Positions 24,565 to 32,924 of a stretch of 46,461 nucleotides of DNA are shown piece by piece (the stretch's first letter is position 1; each line of letters starts with the position of its first letter). The position numbers were made by a program, and so were the translations under genes. The stretch is from Bacillota bacterium (lineage in GTDB: Bacteria; Bacillota; Desulfitobacteriia; Desulfitobacteriales; JAJXUE01). The notes beneath the pieces are model-generated. The model saw only the letters and a list, made by a program, of their open reading frames with translations, was not told where the DNA came from and did not search any database. The DNA is taken from positions 1 through 46,461 of the forward strand of contig JAJZPO010000015.1 in NCBI GenBank assembly GCA_021811155.1. Reading direction: 5' to 3'.

Positions 24565-25803
24565 CTACGACTCCAGGGCTTGATACGATTCATACTTGTC
24601 CGGGCCAGGTATTAGCAGGCTGACCCTGGTCAGCCCCGGGGCGGAGGATATTTTTACGCCGAATTGCCGGCCAAACTGCAGCCGCAGGCGCCGGTCCACG
24701 TTGCGCAGCCCGATCCCGGCGGCAGTCCCCATGCCCTGGTCTCCGGCCACAAAGTTTTCTGGCATGCCCACTCCGTCATCGACTACCGCGATTTCCGCCT
24801 GGTCTCTCCCCGGTATCCCCTGAATCCACAAGCGCCCTGCCCCCTCTTTCGGCTCAAGGCCGTGGATACAGGCGTTTTCCACCAGGGGCTGCAGGCTCAG
24901 AAAAGGAACCTGCAGCTCCATAAGCTCATCAGGGACGTCAATCATCACTTCCAGCCTGGAGCCAAACCTGTTTTTCTGAATCAACAGGTAGTTTTCGACG
25001 TAACCCAGTTCCTGGCGCAAACTTACCGTTTCCCCCGGGTGGTCAAGATTATGACGGAGCAAATGGGCCAGGGCATACAGGGTGTTAAGCCCTTTTTCGT
25101 TTTGGCCCAGAGTGACAAAGCCCGTAATGGTGTTTAAGGTATTAAAGAGGAAGTGCGGTTTGATCTGGGCCTGCAGGGCCTTAAATTCGGCTTTCTGCAA
25201 GGTATGCTCCAGCTCCATGATGATCCGCTCTTCCTCGGCAGCTCTTAGTTTTTGCCGGTTAAGCTCTTCCTGCATTTTGGACCGGTATACCAGTTCCACG
25301 ATGTAATTCACCACAAACTGGATCAAACCGCCGGCGGCCCGGCATTTCTCCATGCTGATCACCTGAATCTCGCGGAAGGTTTCAGCCATGTGCCTGGGGT
25401 CAAGTCCCAAATCGGCCGTCCCCCTCAGCATGCCGTTCACTTCCCTTTCCCCCGGCCTTTCCAGGTGCATCTGGCCGCAGGTAATGGAGCCCCAGAACTG
25501 GCCGTCCACCACGATGGGGACGGCCATGAGCATCACCCCGGCGTGGCACTTGCCGAGGCAGGAAGAACCCTCTTGCACGGTCTTGAAACCCAGTTCAGCG
25601 TTGGATTCAATGCAGCGCCTGAGTCCTAATTCTGTTGAGCGGACAGCCCGGCAGAAGCCGTAGAAATAGTTGTGCTGCACCACAGGATAGCCCCTGGCGT
25701 CATTGATGTCTATGGTAATGTCCGTAGCCTTGGTAAAACTCTCAATTATCCGTACGAGTTTTTTCTTGTCAATCAGCTGTGTCAGTCCGTTTTCCATTGC
25801 CAT
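24565..25803 (-). CDS. PocR-domain sensor histidine kinase (LytS/YesM type)
   Basis: A soluble two-component kinase, 412 aa, with no membrane segment. Residues ~5-170 form a PocR sensory domain: TQLIDKKKLVRIIESFTKAT, then conserved cysteines in GFCRAVRS, RRCIES and SSCLGKCHAGV. A coiled linker (~170-205) leads to the His-kinase box LQAQIKPHFLFNTLNTI. The ATPase follows with LVENACIHGL and VVDDGVGMPE. The start is uncertain between GTG 25809, ATG 25803 and ATG 25797. No regulator is adjacent; the AraC-type response regulator at 44133-45179 is the typical partner class. Confidence 0.88.
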   Translation of the reverse strand: MAMENGLTQLIDKKKLVRIIESFTKATDITIDINDARGYPVVQHNYFYGFCRAVRSTELGLRRCIESNAELGFKTVQEGSSCLGKCHAGVMLMAVPIVVDGQFWGSITCGQMHLERPGEREVNGMLRGTADLGLDPRHMAETFREIQVISMEKCRAAGGLIQFVVNYIVELVYRSKMQEELNRQKLRAAEEERIIMELEHTLQKAEFKALQAQIKPHFLFNTLNTITGFVTLGQNEKGLNTLYALAHLLRHNLDHPGETVSLRQELGYVENYLLIQKNRFGSRLEVMIDVPDELMELQVPFLSLQPLVENACIHGLEPKEGAGRLWIQGIPGRDQAEIAVVDDGVGMPENFVAGDQGMGTAAGIGLRNVDRRLRLQFGRQFGVKISSAPGLTRVSLLIPGPDKYESYQALES

Positions 25804-25817
25804 CACCACCGGTTTTT

Positions 25818-25953
25818 GAAGTAGTCAGTAGTCAGAATACTCTCCAGACCGTTCTTTCATGTCCCCGCCTAAAAAAGCGCATCTTAATGATGCTGCAATT
25901 CAGCCATGAGCGTCTGCCAAAATTCTGACTTCTGACTCCTGACTCCTGAATTC
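25818..25953. repeat. GTCAGGA/GACTCCT heptamer repeat element, copy 2
   Basis: The left end (25818-25840) reads GAAGTAGTCAGTAGTCAGAA; the right end (25921-25953) reads ATTCTGACTTCTGACTCCTG and closes with GAATTC. The ends are inverted as in copy 1 (14385-14578) while the core differs. It lies between the acetyltransferase stop and the kinase start. Confidence 0.65.
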
Positions 25954-25977
25954 TTGCTCCCAAGCAGTACCCGAAAG

Positions 25978-26466
25978 CTACAGCATCAGCTGAACGCTTA
26001 CCACATCAAGCCACTGCTCAAATTTCCTGCCCACTTCCCGGTATCTGCCGACCTCTCTGAAGCCATATTTTTCAGCCAGAGCCAGGCTGACCGTGTTGCC
26101 GGCCGAAATCACCCCGATGACAGAATGAAATTCCGCCTCCCTTGCCCGCCGCAGCAGATCCGCCAGTAGCGAAGACCCTATACCCCTGCCCCTGTAGTCT
26201 ATGTGGGCATAGACAGAAAACTCCGTCGTGGGGCTGTAGGCCGGACGGGTGTGAAAAGGGGACAAGCTGCCCCATCCCGCCACACGGCCGTCGACAACCG
26301 CTGAAACCAGAGGATAGCGGGGGTGCTGATGCGAATCAAACCAGGTTTGTCTCTCAGTCAGGCTTTTGGGTTCGGTGTCAAAAGTGGCGACCCCGTTTAA
26401 AACTTGTTCGTTATAGATAGCCGTTAATGCCGGCAAGTCTTCCGGCACACTCAGACGAATTTGCAT
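25978..26466 (-). CDS. GNAT acetyltransferase (phosphinothricin/L-amino-acid N-acetyltransferase type)
   Basis: Transfers acetyl from acetyl-CoA to an amine. The 162-aa protein has the family start IRLSVPEDLPALTAIYNEQV, the substrate strand FSVYAHIDYRGRGIGSSLL (acetyl-CoA loop RGRGIG) and the late motif SLALAEKYGFREVGRYREVG, as in PAT/YncA enzymes. The exact substrate is unknown. It lies 83 bp after gerC set 1 on the same strand and could be read through from it. Confidence 0.9.
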   Translation of the reverse strand: MQIRLSVPEDLPALTAIYNEQVLNGVATFDTEPKSLTERQTWFDSHQHPRYPLVSAVVDGRVAGWGSLSPFHTRPAYSPTTEFSVYAHIDYRGRGIGSSLLADLLRRAREAEFHSVIGVISAGNTVSLALAEKYGFREVGRYREVGRKFEQWLDVVSVQLML

Positions 26467-26549
26467 TGAGCCAACACCCCGTAAAACTTAATCACTCCCA
26501 TTTTACCGAGTGGCGGGGGTAAACTCAATCCTTTTCTCCCGACAAACAG

Positions 26550-27731
26550 CTATTGTTTCAACTCCATTTTCCTGCCGAGCTTGCCTGTATTTAATACCTT
26601 GGCCGTCACCTCGACTTCGATATCAGCCGCGCGGAAGCTTTCCCGCCAATGGGGGGCAATTTCCCGCCATACTGCCGGCTCGGAACGATGCAGTTTTTCG
26701 CTGCAGCCCAAAAAATCGGAATTGTATTCCTTGGCTTGACGGATGGTTCGGAGGGCCAGCTCCCGGATGCTCCCGGCGCAGTCAGCTTCAACCTCAGGCA
26801 TCGTTTCCGCCGTTAAGTCAAGTCCGTTACTGTCGATAATCGCTCCTGCGGTTTCGATCCGGATGAGATAAGCAAGCTTGTCGCCGGTCAGTTGGGGTTC
26901 AATCCTGCTTTTGGTCTTGTGAATGAAGTAGGTGAAACACCGGCCGCCTTTTGTGACCGGCAGGCGGATTTCCACCCCACTCAGCTTTTGTGTAAGAAAC
27001 AGATAACCCTGCGTTTCCTGTCTGTTCAGCCAGCCCACTAACCTGGCTCCGCGAAAGACGCCCAAGCCTTCGACAACCTGGGTTTTCGAGACTGAGGCCT
27101 CGCTCTTCTCCTGGGGCCGGATGACCTTGATCTCCGGCAGCACGGCATCCCTGTCCGGGCTTAACAGCCATTGCGCAAACTCACTGAGGTTGACGCTGCC
27201 GGACAGGCCGGCGAGCTTGGCTGTATCCGCGGCCATACTCTTGCTTTCTTTCGAATTCGTTTTGGCCATTTCGGGCTCTGTCTGCAGGATGGAAAAAGCG
27301 TCTCCCCTGGCTACCAGCAGATTGACTCGGAAACGCATCTCGACAAACCTGGTGAGCACCTCCAGGACATCCTCCGTTTTTTCCCGGGCCGCTTTTTCCC
27401 CGACGATGGCCGTACTGGCGTGGGCGTAAAACGGCTGACGCGGCAGACGTTTGGCGACGTCCCCTACCGCATCCTCAATGGTAATCCCTTTCCCTTGCAT
27501 GAGAACCTCCTGCGAACTGCCGCTCGGTGCCCCGCCTCCCCCCGTTGTAATGGTAGACTGGATCATGCGCGCGGACACTTGCCATTGGTCTATCCCGTCT
27601 TCGCTGATCCTGTCGATACCGACGGAGGTAATAATGGCCAAATCCTGAACTTCCCTGCCGCTCCAGCAACCCGTCGCAAATAGTATTAGGCAGATGCTCA
27701 GGCAGGACTCTAACGCTCGTCTTCGCTTCAT
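26550..27731 (-). CDS. gerC: Germinant receptor lipoprotein subunit GerC, set 1
   Basis: The C subunit of a spore germinant receptor, a lipoprotein on the outer face of the spore inner membrane. A signal peptide with lipobox LFATGC places the lipidated Cys near residue 22, followed by WSGREVQDLAIITSVGIDR, the GerC hallmark. Further family blocks are VEGLGVFRGARLVGWLN, and the C-terminal SDFLGCSEKLHR and WREIAPHWRESFRAADIEVEV. 393 aa, normal. Its ATG overlaps the gerB stop by 4 bp. Confidence 0.93.
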   Translation of the reverse strand: MKRRRALESCLSICLILFATGCWSGREVQDLAIITSVGIDRISEDGIDQWQVSARMIQSTITTGGGGAPSGSSQEVLMQGKGITIEDAVGDVAKRLPRQPFYAHASTAIVGEKAAREKTEDVLEVLTRFVEMRFRVNLLVARGDAFSILQTEPEMAKTNSKESKSMAADTAKLAGLSGSVNLSEFAQWLLSPDRDAVLPEIKVIRPQEKSEASVSKTQVVEGLGVFRGARLVGWLNRQETQGYLFLTQKLSGVEIRLPVTKGGRCFTYFIHKTKSRIEPQLTGDKLAYLIRIETAGAIIDSNGLDLTAETMPEVEADCAGSIRELALRTIRQAKEYNSDFLGCSEKLHRSEPAVWREIAPHWRESFRAADIEVEVTAKVLNTGKLGRKMELKQ

Positions 27732-28828
27732 GGCGGTCCCTCCCTTCGTTTTCCCCTGATCAGGGCAACAAGCAGCAGGAGCAAAGGCAGGACCAGTTCA
27801 AATATGAGGGCATAAGGCGGCCAATATTGGCCGAGGATCTCGCCCAGTTCCCCCATACTAATCAATGGGTAACTGGCCGCCAGGATTTGCACGAGAGCGA
27901 GCGGATAAAGCGCAGGCCGGTAAGCTGTCAACCCCAGGACCTGAGCCGTTGCCAGAGCCAAGACATAGCTGACCAAGGCTACTTTAATGGTCATGCCCGT
28001 AATCCATAACACGGCAACCACACTTTCCACCCGCTGCAGATAATTGCCGTATTCGATGTATTTGGCTACATTCCAAAAAGGAAACTGGAGATAACCGGTG
28101 AATTCAGGCCCGAAGATCCCCAGGGTAATCAGAGTATCCACGCTCAGAAATCCGGCCACAGCCAGGATGGCCAGATATCCCCGGCTTTTTGCCTCCCGGG
28201 GTTTGTTAACCGCGGGCAGCAGCATGGCCAGCACGATCACTTCCCCGTACCAGGAAGCAGGGGTTACCGAACTCCGGATGATGGGCAGAACCCCCCCTTC
28301 CAGGAGCGGCAGCAGCTTGCCCGGTTCCATGGCGGGGATAGCTAAGACGAAGATGAACAAGGTACCCGCCACAAAGAAGGGCAGGACAAACTGGGTCATG
28401 CGGGCGATAACCTCTATTCCCTTCGCTGCAGCGTAGCCGCCCACCAGTACGATGGCAATGTTCAGGATATAGTGCGGCGTTTTTGACAGCACGGTGAGCG
28501 TTAAGAATTGGGAGAACTCCCGGATCACCAAAACGTTGAAGACCAGAAAAAAGAGGATATAGGCTCCTCCGACCAGCTTGCCTGCTGCTTTGCCGAGCAG
28601 AACGACGCTATATTGGGCTAAGGTGTGCTGCGGAAAACGCTGCCCTAACTTCCAGGCCGTCCAGAGCGTGGCAAAACCCGTGAGAACAGGCAAAAACAAC
28701 GGGACGAGCCAGGCGGACTGTTTGGCCTTGGCTGCCGTAATCCCCGGCACGAACAGGATGACGGTAGCCATGACCAGGATAAATAAAAGCATTGCCAGTT
28801 GAGTGCCGGAGATTTTCTCCTTGTCTAT
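27728..28828 (-). CDS. gerB: Germinant receptor membrane subunit GerB, set 1, probable ATA start
   Basis: GerB is the amino-acid-permease-like subunit of the germinant receptor, with about ten membrane segments. The first ATG (28792) would remove the conserved N-terminus: the 12 codons before it read DKEKISGTQLA, matching the KISxxQ start of GerB proteins. No ATG, GTG or TTG exists there. The codon 9 nt after GGGAGG is ATA at 28828, overlapping the gerA stop (ATAG). That start gives 366 aa, the usual length. If ATG 28792 is used the protein is 354 aa and lacks the block. Confidence 0.9.
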   Translation of the reverse strand: MDKEKISGTQLAMLLFILVMATVILFVPGITAAKAKQSAWLVPLFLPVLTGFATLWTAWKLGQRFPQHTLAQYSVVLLGKAAGKLVGGAYILFFLVFNVLVIREFSQFLTLTVLSKTPHYILNIAIVLVGGYAAAKGIEVIARMTQFVLPFFVAGTLFIFVLAIPAMEPGKLLPLLEGGVLPIIRSSVTPASWYGEVIVLAMLLPAVNKPREAKSRGYLAILAVAGFLSVDTLITLGIFGPEFTGYLQFPFWNVAKYIEYGNYLQRVESVVAVLWITGMTIKVALVSYVLALATAQVLGLTAYRPALYPLALVQILAASYPLISMGELGEILGQYWPPYALIFELVLPLLLLLVALIRGKRREGPP

Positions 28829-30435
28829 GGCCTTTTCCCTCCCTTGTCCGGTTGAGCCGGACCCTGCCGGGGGTCTTGTCTGATCGGTTCCTTAGCGCCG
28901 AAAAAGCGCGGCCGGGTTTTCATCAGCGGCCAGGGCACCCGGATGAAGCTGTCTTTCAAATCGCGCAGACTCAACGGGGCAAACGGCGATAAATAGGGAA
29001 TGCCAAACGAGCGCAAGCTGCAAAGGTGAGCCAGAATAACCATTAAGCCCAATATGATCCCTACACTTCCCAGAACTGCAGCCAGGATGATCATGGCGAA
29101 ACGTAAGATCCGGATGCTGTTCTCCGCCGCATAGCTGGGCAGAGTGAAAGAGGCGATTGCCGTCAGGGCGACGACGATAACCGTGACGGGGCTGATGAAC
29201 CCGGCGCTCACCGCGGACTGGCCGATCACCAGGCCGCCTACGGTGCTCACAGCCTGGCCAATTGTCTGGGGCAAACGGGCCCCGGCTTCCTGCAATAATT
29301 CAAAGAGAAATTCCATCAGGATGATTTCCACAAAAATAGGCAGGGGCAGGTCTTGCCGGGTATTGGAAAGGGTTTCGATCAGCTGGGTAGGCAGGAAGTC
29401 CTGGTGAAAGGAAAGGACGGCTACGGTCAGGGCCGGCAGCAGCAAAGCGATATTCAGAGCGATGAAACGCAGTGCCCTGATAAAGGTGGCAAAAGTGGCG
29501 GCGTTCGAATAATCCTCGCTTGCTTGCATGAGGGGCAGGAAGGTACAGGGAACAAGCAGGACCGAGGGGGTGTTGTCGACGACAAGCGCGATTCTCCCTT
29601 CCAAAAGCGAGCCTGCCGTACGATCCGGACGTTCTGTGTACTGGATGAGGGGAAAGAGCGAGAAGGATTGATCTGCGATAAACTCTTCGATATAGCCGCT
29701 GGCCAGGACACTGTCTGTGTTGATCCGCCGCAGGCGTTGTTTGACTTCCGCCACGATCTTGTCATTGGCGATTCCCTGAATGTAACAGACGGCAATCTTC
29801 GTTCTTGTCAGGGCTCCTGCCTCAGCGGTCTCTATTTTCAAGCGGCTGGAGCGGATCCGGCGCCGGATGAGGCTGAGGTTCGTGCTCAGATTCTCCACAA
29901 ATCCGTCGCGTGGTCCCCGCACGTTGGGCTCAGTGGTGGGTTCATCAACAGCCCTCTGTTTCATGCCCTGAACGCCAGCGATGATGGCGGCGCTCGAACC
30001 GTCGATCACCAAAGCGAGCTGACCTTCTAAGACAAAATGGACCAACTGCAGAATATCTGTGCTGGTTTGGGCTTTCCCAACGTTCAACAGCCGTTCCAGG
30101 ATGACTTGTTGGAGATTGGCCTGGGTCAGCTGCAAGCCGGCAGGCAAGGCGGTAATTTCCTGCATGATGGGCTTGAGAATTGATTCGTTGATCTGGGTCG
30201 GGTCACATAAACTGTCGGAAAAAACAATAAAAGCCCTGGGCGAGTTCCCGGCATTCAGCCGCAACTCCCGGAACGTAATGTCGGCACAGAGGTCGAAGAC
30301 CTGCCGCAAAGCCAGGAGGTTATCCTCGATATGCGAGGACAGGGGCCGTTCTTCCTTAGGCTGCCCCTGGGAATTCTGGCTCGAATCTTTTTTTTCTCTG
30401 AGGGTTAAGATTTTATTGAACATTTTATTGAACAT
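28825..30435 (-). CDS. gerA: Germinant receptor subunit GerA, set 1
   Basis: The A subunit of a spore germinant receptor. It has a soluble N-terminal part (~1-290) with RGPRDGFVENLSTNLSLIRRRI and YIQGIANDKIVAEVKQRLR, then YTERPDRTAGSLLEGRIAL. The C-terminal part has four to five membrane segments with FVEIILMEFLFELLQEAGARLP, GQAVSTVGGLVIGQSAVSAG and SLRSFGIPYLSPFAP. The 536-aa length is usual. The ATG at 30435 follows GGAG; a second in-frame ATG four codons on repeats the same 12 bases. Operon order A-B-C is intact. Promoter of the forespore type is expected but not clear. Confidence 0.94.
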   Translation of the reverse strand: MFNKMFNKILTLREKKDSSQNSQGQPKEERPLSSHIEDNLLALRQVFDLCADITFRELRLNAGNSPRAFIVFSDSLCDPTQINESILKPIMQEITALPAGLQLTQANLQQVILERLLNVGKAQTSTDILQLVHFVLEGQLALVIDGSSAAIIAGVQGMKQRAVDEPTTEPNVRGPRDGFVENLSTNLSLIRRRIRSSRLKIETAEAGALTRTKIAVCYIQGIANDKIVAEVKQRLRRINTDSVLASGYIEEFIADQSFSLFPLIQYTERPDRTAGSLLEGRIALVVDNTPSVLLVPCTFLPLMQASEDYSNAATFATFIRALRFIALNIALLLPALTVAVLSFHQDFLPTQLIETLSNTRQDLPLPIFVEIILMEFLFELLQEAGARLPQTIGQAVSTVGGLVIGQSAVSAGFISPVTVIVVALTAIASFTLPSYAAENSIRILRFAMIILAAVLGSVGIILGLMVILAHLCSLRSFGIPYLSPFAPLSLRDLKDSFIRVPWPLMKTRPRFFGAKEPIRQDPRQGPAQPDKGGKRP

Positions 30436-30608
30436 TGTTCTCCGTTACCCGTCTGTACGCGTTTGGTGTGCCAATTTACTACTTTATAATTCCACATTTG
30501 CGCATTTATACTCAGGCCGGAGGCATTTGTTAGTCCGTTTTCAACGGGTTCCGCCGAATTCCAAACAGGAATATACTACAGTGGAATTACTGCTGGGGGT
30601 GGGTTGGA

Positions 30609-30734
30609 TTGCATCCGCAACTACAAGCCCAAATTATGTTATTTATGTATTGGCTTTTTTGGCTCGTGCTGTCGTTTGTATTATCCATTTCACTAGGCTG
30701 CGGCATTCTCTGGCTGGAATCCGGGGCTTATTAG
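30609..30734 (+). CDS. Small membrane protein, 41 aa (cluster ORF 1)
   Basis: Starts at TTG after GGGGGTG (7 nt). The product opens LHPQLQAQIMLFMYW and is mostly one membrane helix (LFWLVLSFVLSISLG), ending GILWLESGAY. No family recognised. First of eight close-packed plus-strand ORFs that diverge from gerABC set 1; 10 bp separate it from the next. Confidence 0.5.
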   Translation: MHPQLQAQIMLFMYWLFWLVLSFVLSISLGCGILWLESGAY

Positions 30735-30744
30735 GTGTACGCCT

Positions 30745-30897
30745 ATGTATAAGGCAAAATATTATGGAGAATTTCTTCCCTTTAACTTTTTATGGACATT
30801 GCTGATAATCATCCTCTTGCGTATCTTCATTCACGTTTTTGGGCTTGAGGTGTTTAGTCCGAGGGGGGAGGTACCGCAGGATGAGTTCATCCGATAG
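30745..30897 (+). CDS. Small membrane protein, 50 aa (cluster ORF 2)
   Basis: ATG 30745 has AGGTG 7 nt upstream. The product starts MYKAKYYGEFLPFNFLW, has one membrane helix (TLLIIILLRIFIHVFGL) and a short polar tail with several acidic residues (SPRGEVPQDEF). It overlaps the next ORF by 17 bp, suggesting coupled translation. Unknown family. Confidence 0.55.
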   Translation: MYKAKYYGEFLPFNFLWTLLIIILLRIFIHVFGLEVFSPRGEVPQDEFIR

Positions 30898-31303
30898 GAG
30901 AACACTATCATTACAAACTGCAGACCTTGTCCCAGCCATTGACCCTGAGCCTGAAGGATTTGATTCCGTTCAGTTACTTTCCTCAGGTGTACAAATTTAC
31001 TTCACCCTCAGCAAAGATTTTCAAACCCAGGTGGGCATTTTTTTTAATACCATGGGAAAAATCGAGTTTTGGCTTCAGCAGAGTGCGATCCCTAATAATG
31101 TACTGGTTCAAATCAAGGTTATCGAGTTGCACGTCCCAACCGCCTTAGGATTCATGTTCTTTTTTCTTGGCATAGCCACTCTCCAGCTAAAGACCTTGAT
31201 CCTGGACAACCGGTCCGAAAAACTGGAGACCATCCAGGAAATGAAAAACTGGCTGGACATGGTGATTAGCAGCAAGGAAAGGAAAGCAATAAAGAGCAAG
31301 TAG
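30881..31303 (+). CDS. Membrane protein with one copy of the novel repeat module (140 aa, cluster ORF 3)
   Basis: ATG 30881 lies 9 nt after GGGGGAGG; the open frame reaches 30839 but without an SD. Residues 26-125 match each of two modules of the 282-aa protein at 31881. The block VGIFFNTMGKIEFWLQQ (51-67), then IPNN (70-73) and IKVIELHVPTALG (78-90) aligns to LGILLMDFRRLEFSIKQ, EPNE and IRIFDICAPFPL. A membrane helix follows (GFMFFFLGIATLQL), and a charged helix ends the protein (SEKLETIQEMKNWL, then KERKAIKSK). No known family is recognised. Confidence 0.75.
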   Translation: MSSSDRRTLSLQTADLVPAIDPEPEGFDSVQLLSSGVQIYFTLSKDFQTQVGIFFNTMGKIEFWLQQSAIPNNVLVQIKVIELHVPTALGFMFFFLGIATLQLKTLILDNRSEKLETIQEMKNWLDMVISSKERKAIKSK

Positions 31304-31314
31304 GAAGTGAGCCA

Positions 31315-31437
31315 ATGTTTCTCGGCTTCGGCATCTCAGTCCCATTGTCTTTTTCAGCCACATGTCTGGCATTTACTGCATTTGCCGTCACTTTATTTCT
31401 AATCATCGGCGTTCAGCAAGTGCTCCGGGCCAGATGA
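31315..31437 (+). CDS. Small membrane protein, 40 aa (cluster ORF 4)
   Basis: ATG 31315 follows AGGAAGTGA. The product starts MFLGFGISVPLSFSAT and continues as one membrane helix (CLAFTAFAVTLFLIIG) ending VQQVLRAR. The SVP-then-helix layout resembles the end of the repeat module in ORFs 3 and 7, though too short to be sure. 11 bp after ORF 3. Confidence 0.5.
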   Translation: MFLGFGISVPLSFSATCLAFTAFAVTLFLIIGVQQVLRAR

Positions 31438-31517
31438 CCCTTTGGTTTACTGTGTGCCTCCCCTGGCAACACACGGGTCCAAAAGACATATACTGGAAAT
31501 AAGATGGAGGGGGTATT

Positions 31518-31649
31518 ATGGTTACTTGGGAATCTGGCTCTTTGTGCCTGATCCAAAGCTACTGGATTATCTGGCTGGTGGGCTCAGCCGTTGTGGCCAT
31601 AGTGTTAGGCGCGGTCATTATCAGAAATTATCAAGCGGTTAAGTGCTGA
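31518..31649 (+). CDS. Small membrane protein, 43 aa (cluster ORF 5)
   Basis: GGAGG stands 7 nt before ATG 31518, the strongest SD in the cluster. Product MVTWESGSLCLIQSYW then one helix (IIWLVGSAVVAIVLGAVII) and RNYQAVKC at the end. An overlapping 66-codon frame at 31442 has no SD and no hydrophobic core and is not preferred. Confidence 0.55.
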   Translation: MVTWESGSLCLIQSYWIIWLVGSAVVAIVLGAVIIRNYQAVKC

Positions 31650-31652
31650 AAA

Positions 31653-31865
31653 ATGGAACCATGCAAGAACAGCTCCCCGCGGCTTTGCAGGGAAAGAATC
31701 ATCTCCGCCAACCCGAACAGCAAATTCTGGGGGATCTGGCTGCCTGTACCCACCATCATCGCCATCATCGTTACTCTCTTTTTTAACTGGCTAATCTTAC
31801 ACACCGTCGGATATACCGAAGATCCGATTGAGAAGGCGGGAAAACACATCATCGAGGAATTTTAG
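31653..31865 (+). CDS. Small membrane protein, 70 aa (cluster ORF 6)
   Basis: Starts 3 bp after ORF 5. A basic N-terminus of about 24 residues is followed by FWGIWLPVPTIIAIIVTLFF, one strong membrane helix, then NWLILHTVGY and an acidic/basic tail (TEDPIEKAGKHIIEEF). The SD is weak, as expected for coupled translation. Unknown family. Confidence 0.6.
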   Translation: MEPCKNSSPRLCRERIISANPNSKFWGIWLPVPTIIAIIVTLFFNWLILHTVGYTEDPIEKAGKHIIEEF

Positions 31866-31880
31866 AGGGATGGTGTTGAG

Positions 31881-32729
31881 ATGCGGCGCGTTGACCTCAG
31901 CAATAAATTGCTGCAGAGCGTTCATCAATACCTGGCGCCTCTCCTTGCGCGCTGCCGCACCCCGGAACAACGCCGGCACGTATACGACAAATACTATCCG
32001 CTCATCCTCAAGCATGTTCGCAAATGGTATGCCGGAAAACTAAACCCCTTCAATTTGACTCCTCGGACGATCATGATCTGGCTCCTCATCCGGCCCAATA
32101 ATGCCATTGGAGTCAGTCTGATCGGCCTCCAGAAAATTGCTATCTATTGGCGGCAGCAGCTGGAACCGAATGAAACCGTCTTTTTACTGATCAAGCTGAT
32201 TGACTTGCGTGTGCCCTTCCCCTTAATGCTGCTCATTGCTTTTGGCAGCATTGGACTGATCGTCACCGATGGCGCCAACCGCCTGGTCAAAGCCGCGCAA
32301 ACGCAGTTTGAAGAGGTAATTAATAACATCCAGGCGAAGCTGGATGGGTTATCGGATACGCCGGCGGATCTCCTACAGTCGATCGCAAATATGGCAGCGT
32401 CAGAAGAACGTCAACAAGCCGTCAAGCTCTTTGATCCGTTCAATTTGACCACGCGCATGTCCGTCTATCTCCCGATCTATAACTACCAGACCACCTTGGG
32501 AATACTCTTGATGGATTTCAGGCGTTTAGAATTCAGCATCAAACAAGCTTTGGAACCGAATGAGACGTTCCTTAGCATCATTCGTATTTTCGATATCTGC
32601 GCCCCTTTTCCGCTCCCGATCATGGTGATTTTATTGTCGGTTGGGCTATTCTTTGTGGGCAAAATTCAAGATTTAATCCAGGCAGCGCGTGAAGATATCA
32701 TAAACGACGTAAAGCGGAGCATGCCTTGA
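31881..32729 (+). CDS. Membrane protein with two tandem copies of the novel module (282 aa, cluster ORF 7)
   Basis: A basic N-terminus (1-53) precedes two modules exactly 130 residues apart: PFNLT at 56 and 186, EPNET at 95 and 225, V/A-PFPL at 111 and 241. Each has an amphipathic stretch, the EPNET turn, an IK/R-hydrophobic-D block and a membrane helix (LMLLIAFGSIGLIV; PIMVILLSVGLFFVG), then a charged helix (KAAQTQFEEVINNI; QAAREDIINDVK). The same module occurs once in ORF 3. I know of no family with this pattern. GAGGG lies about 11 nt before the ATG. AT-richer than the flanking ger genes. Confidence 0.82.
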   Translation: MRRVDLSNKLLQSVHQYLAPLLARCRTPEQRRHVYDKYYPLILKHVRKWYAGKLNPFNLTPRTIMIWLLIRPNNAIGVSLIGLQKIAIYWRQQLEPNETVFLLIKLIDLRVPFPLMLLIAFGSIGLIVTDGANRLVKAAQTQFEEVINNIQAKLDGLSDTPADLLQSIANMAASEERQQAVKLFDPFNLTTRMSVYLPIYNYQTTLGILLMDFRRLEFSIKQALEPNETFLSIIRIFDICAPFPLPIMVILLSVGLFFVGKIQDLIQAAREDIINDVKRSMP

Positions 32730-32757
32730 TGCTGCATCGGTCTTAGGAGTGGTTTAC

Positions 32758-32919
32758 ATGTCACTCAGCTATCTTTGGGCACACGGGACAGTCTTATGCG
32801 TACAACCTTTCCCGTATTTTGCGCCGCTCATATCGTTGGGCGTCTTCCTCTTAATCGTGTTCATCATCACCGCGCTGAAACTGGTATTGGAGAACCCAAT
32901 CCAGCGCCTATTGTGGTAA
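32758..32919 (+). CDS. Small membrane protein, 53 aa (cluster ORF 8)
   Basis: ATG 32758 has AGGAG 8 nt upstream. Product MSLSYLWAHGTVLCVQPFPY then one membrane helix (APLISLGVFLLIVFIITAL) and KLVLENPIQRLLW. C-x-x-PFP before a helix recalls the ICAPFPL block of ORF 7. 28 bp after ORF 7 and 72 bp before the DUF421 gene. Confidence 0.65.
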   Translation: MSLSYLWAHGTVLCVQPFPYFAPLISLGVFLLIVFIITALKLVLENPIQRLLW

Positions 32920-32924
32920 GAGGA

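Noticed and set aside
31442-31642. 66-codon plus frame overlapping cluster ORF 5
   Set aside because: No SD and no membrane helix, while the overlapping 43-aa frame has GGAGG at ideal spacing and a clean hydrophobic core.
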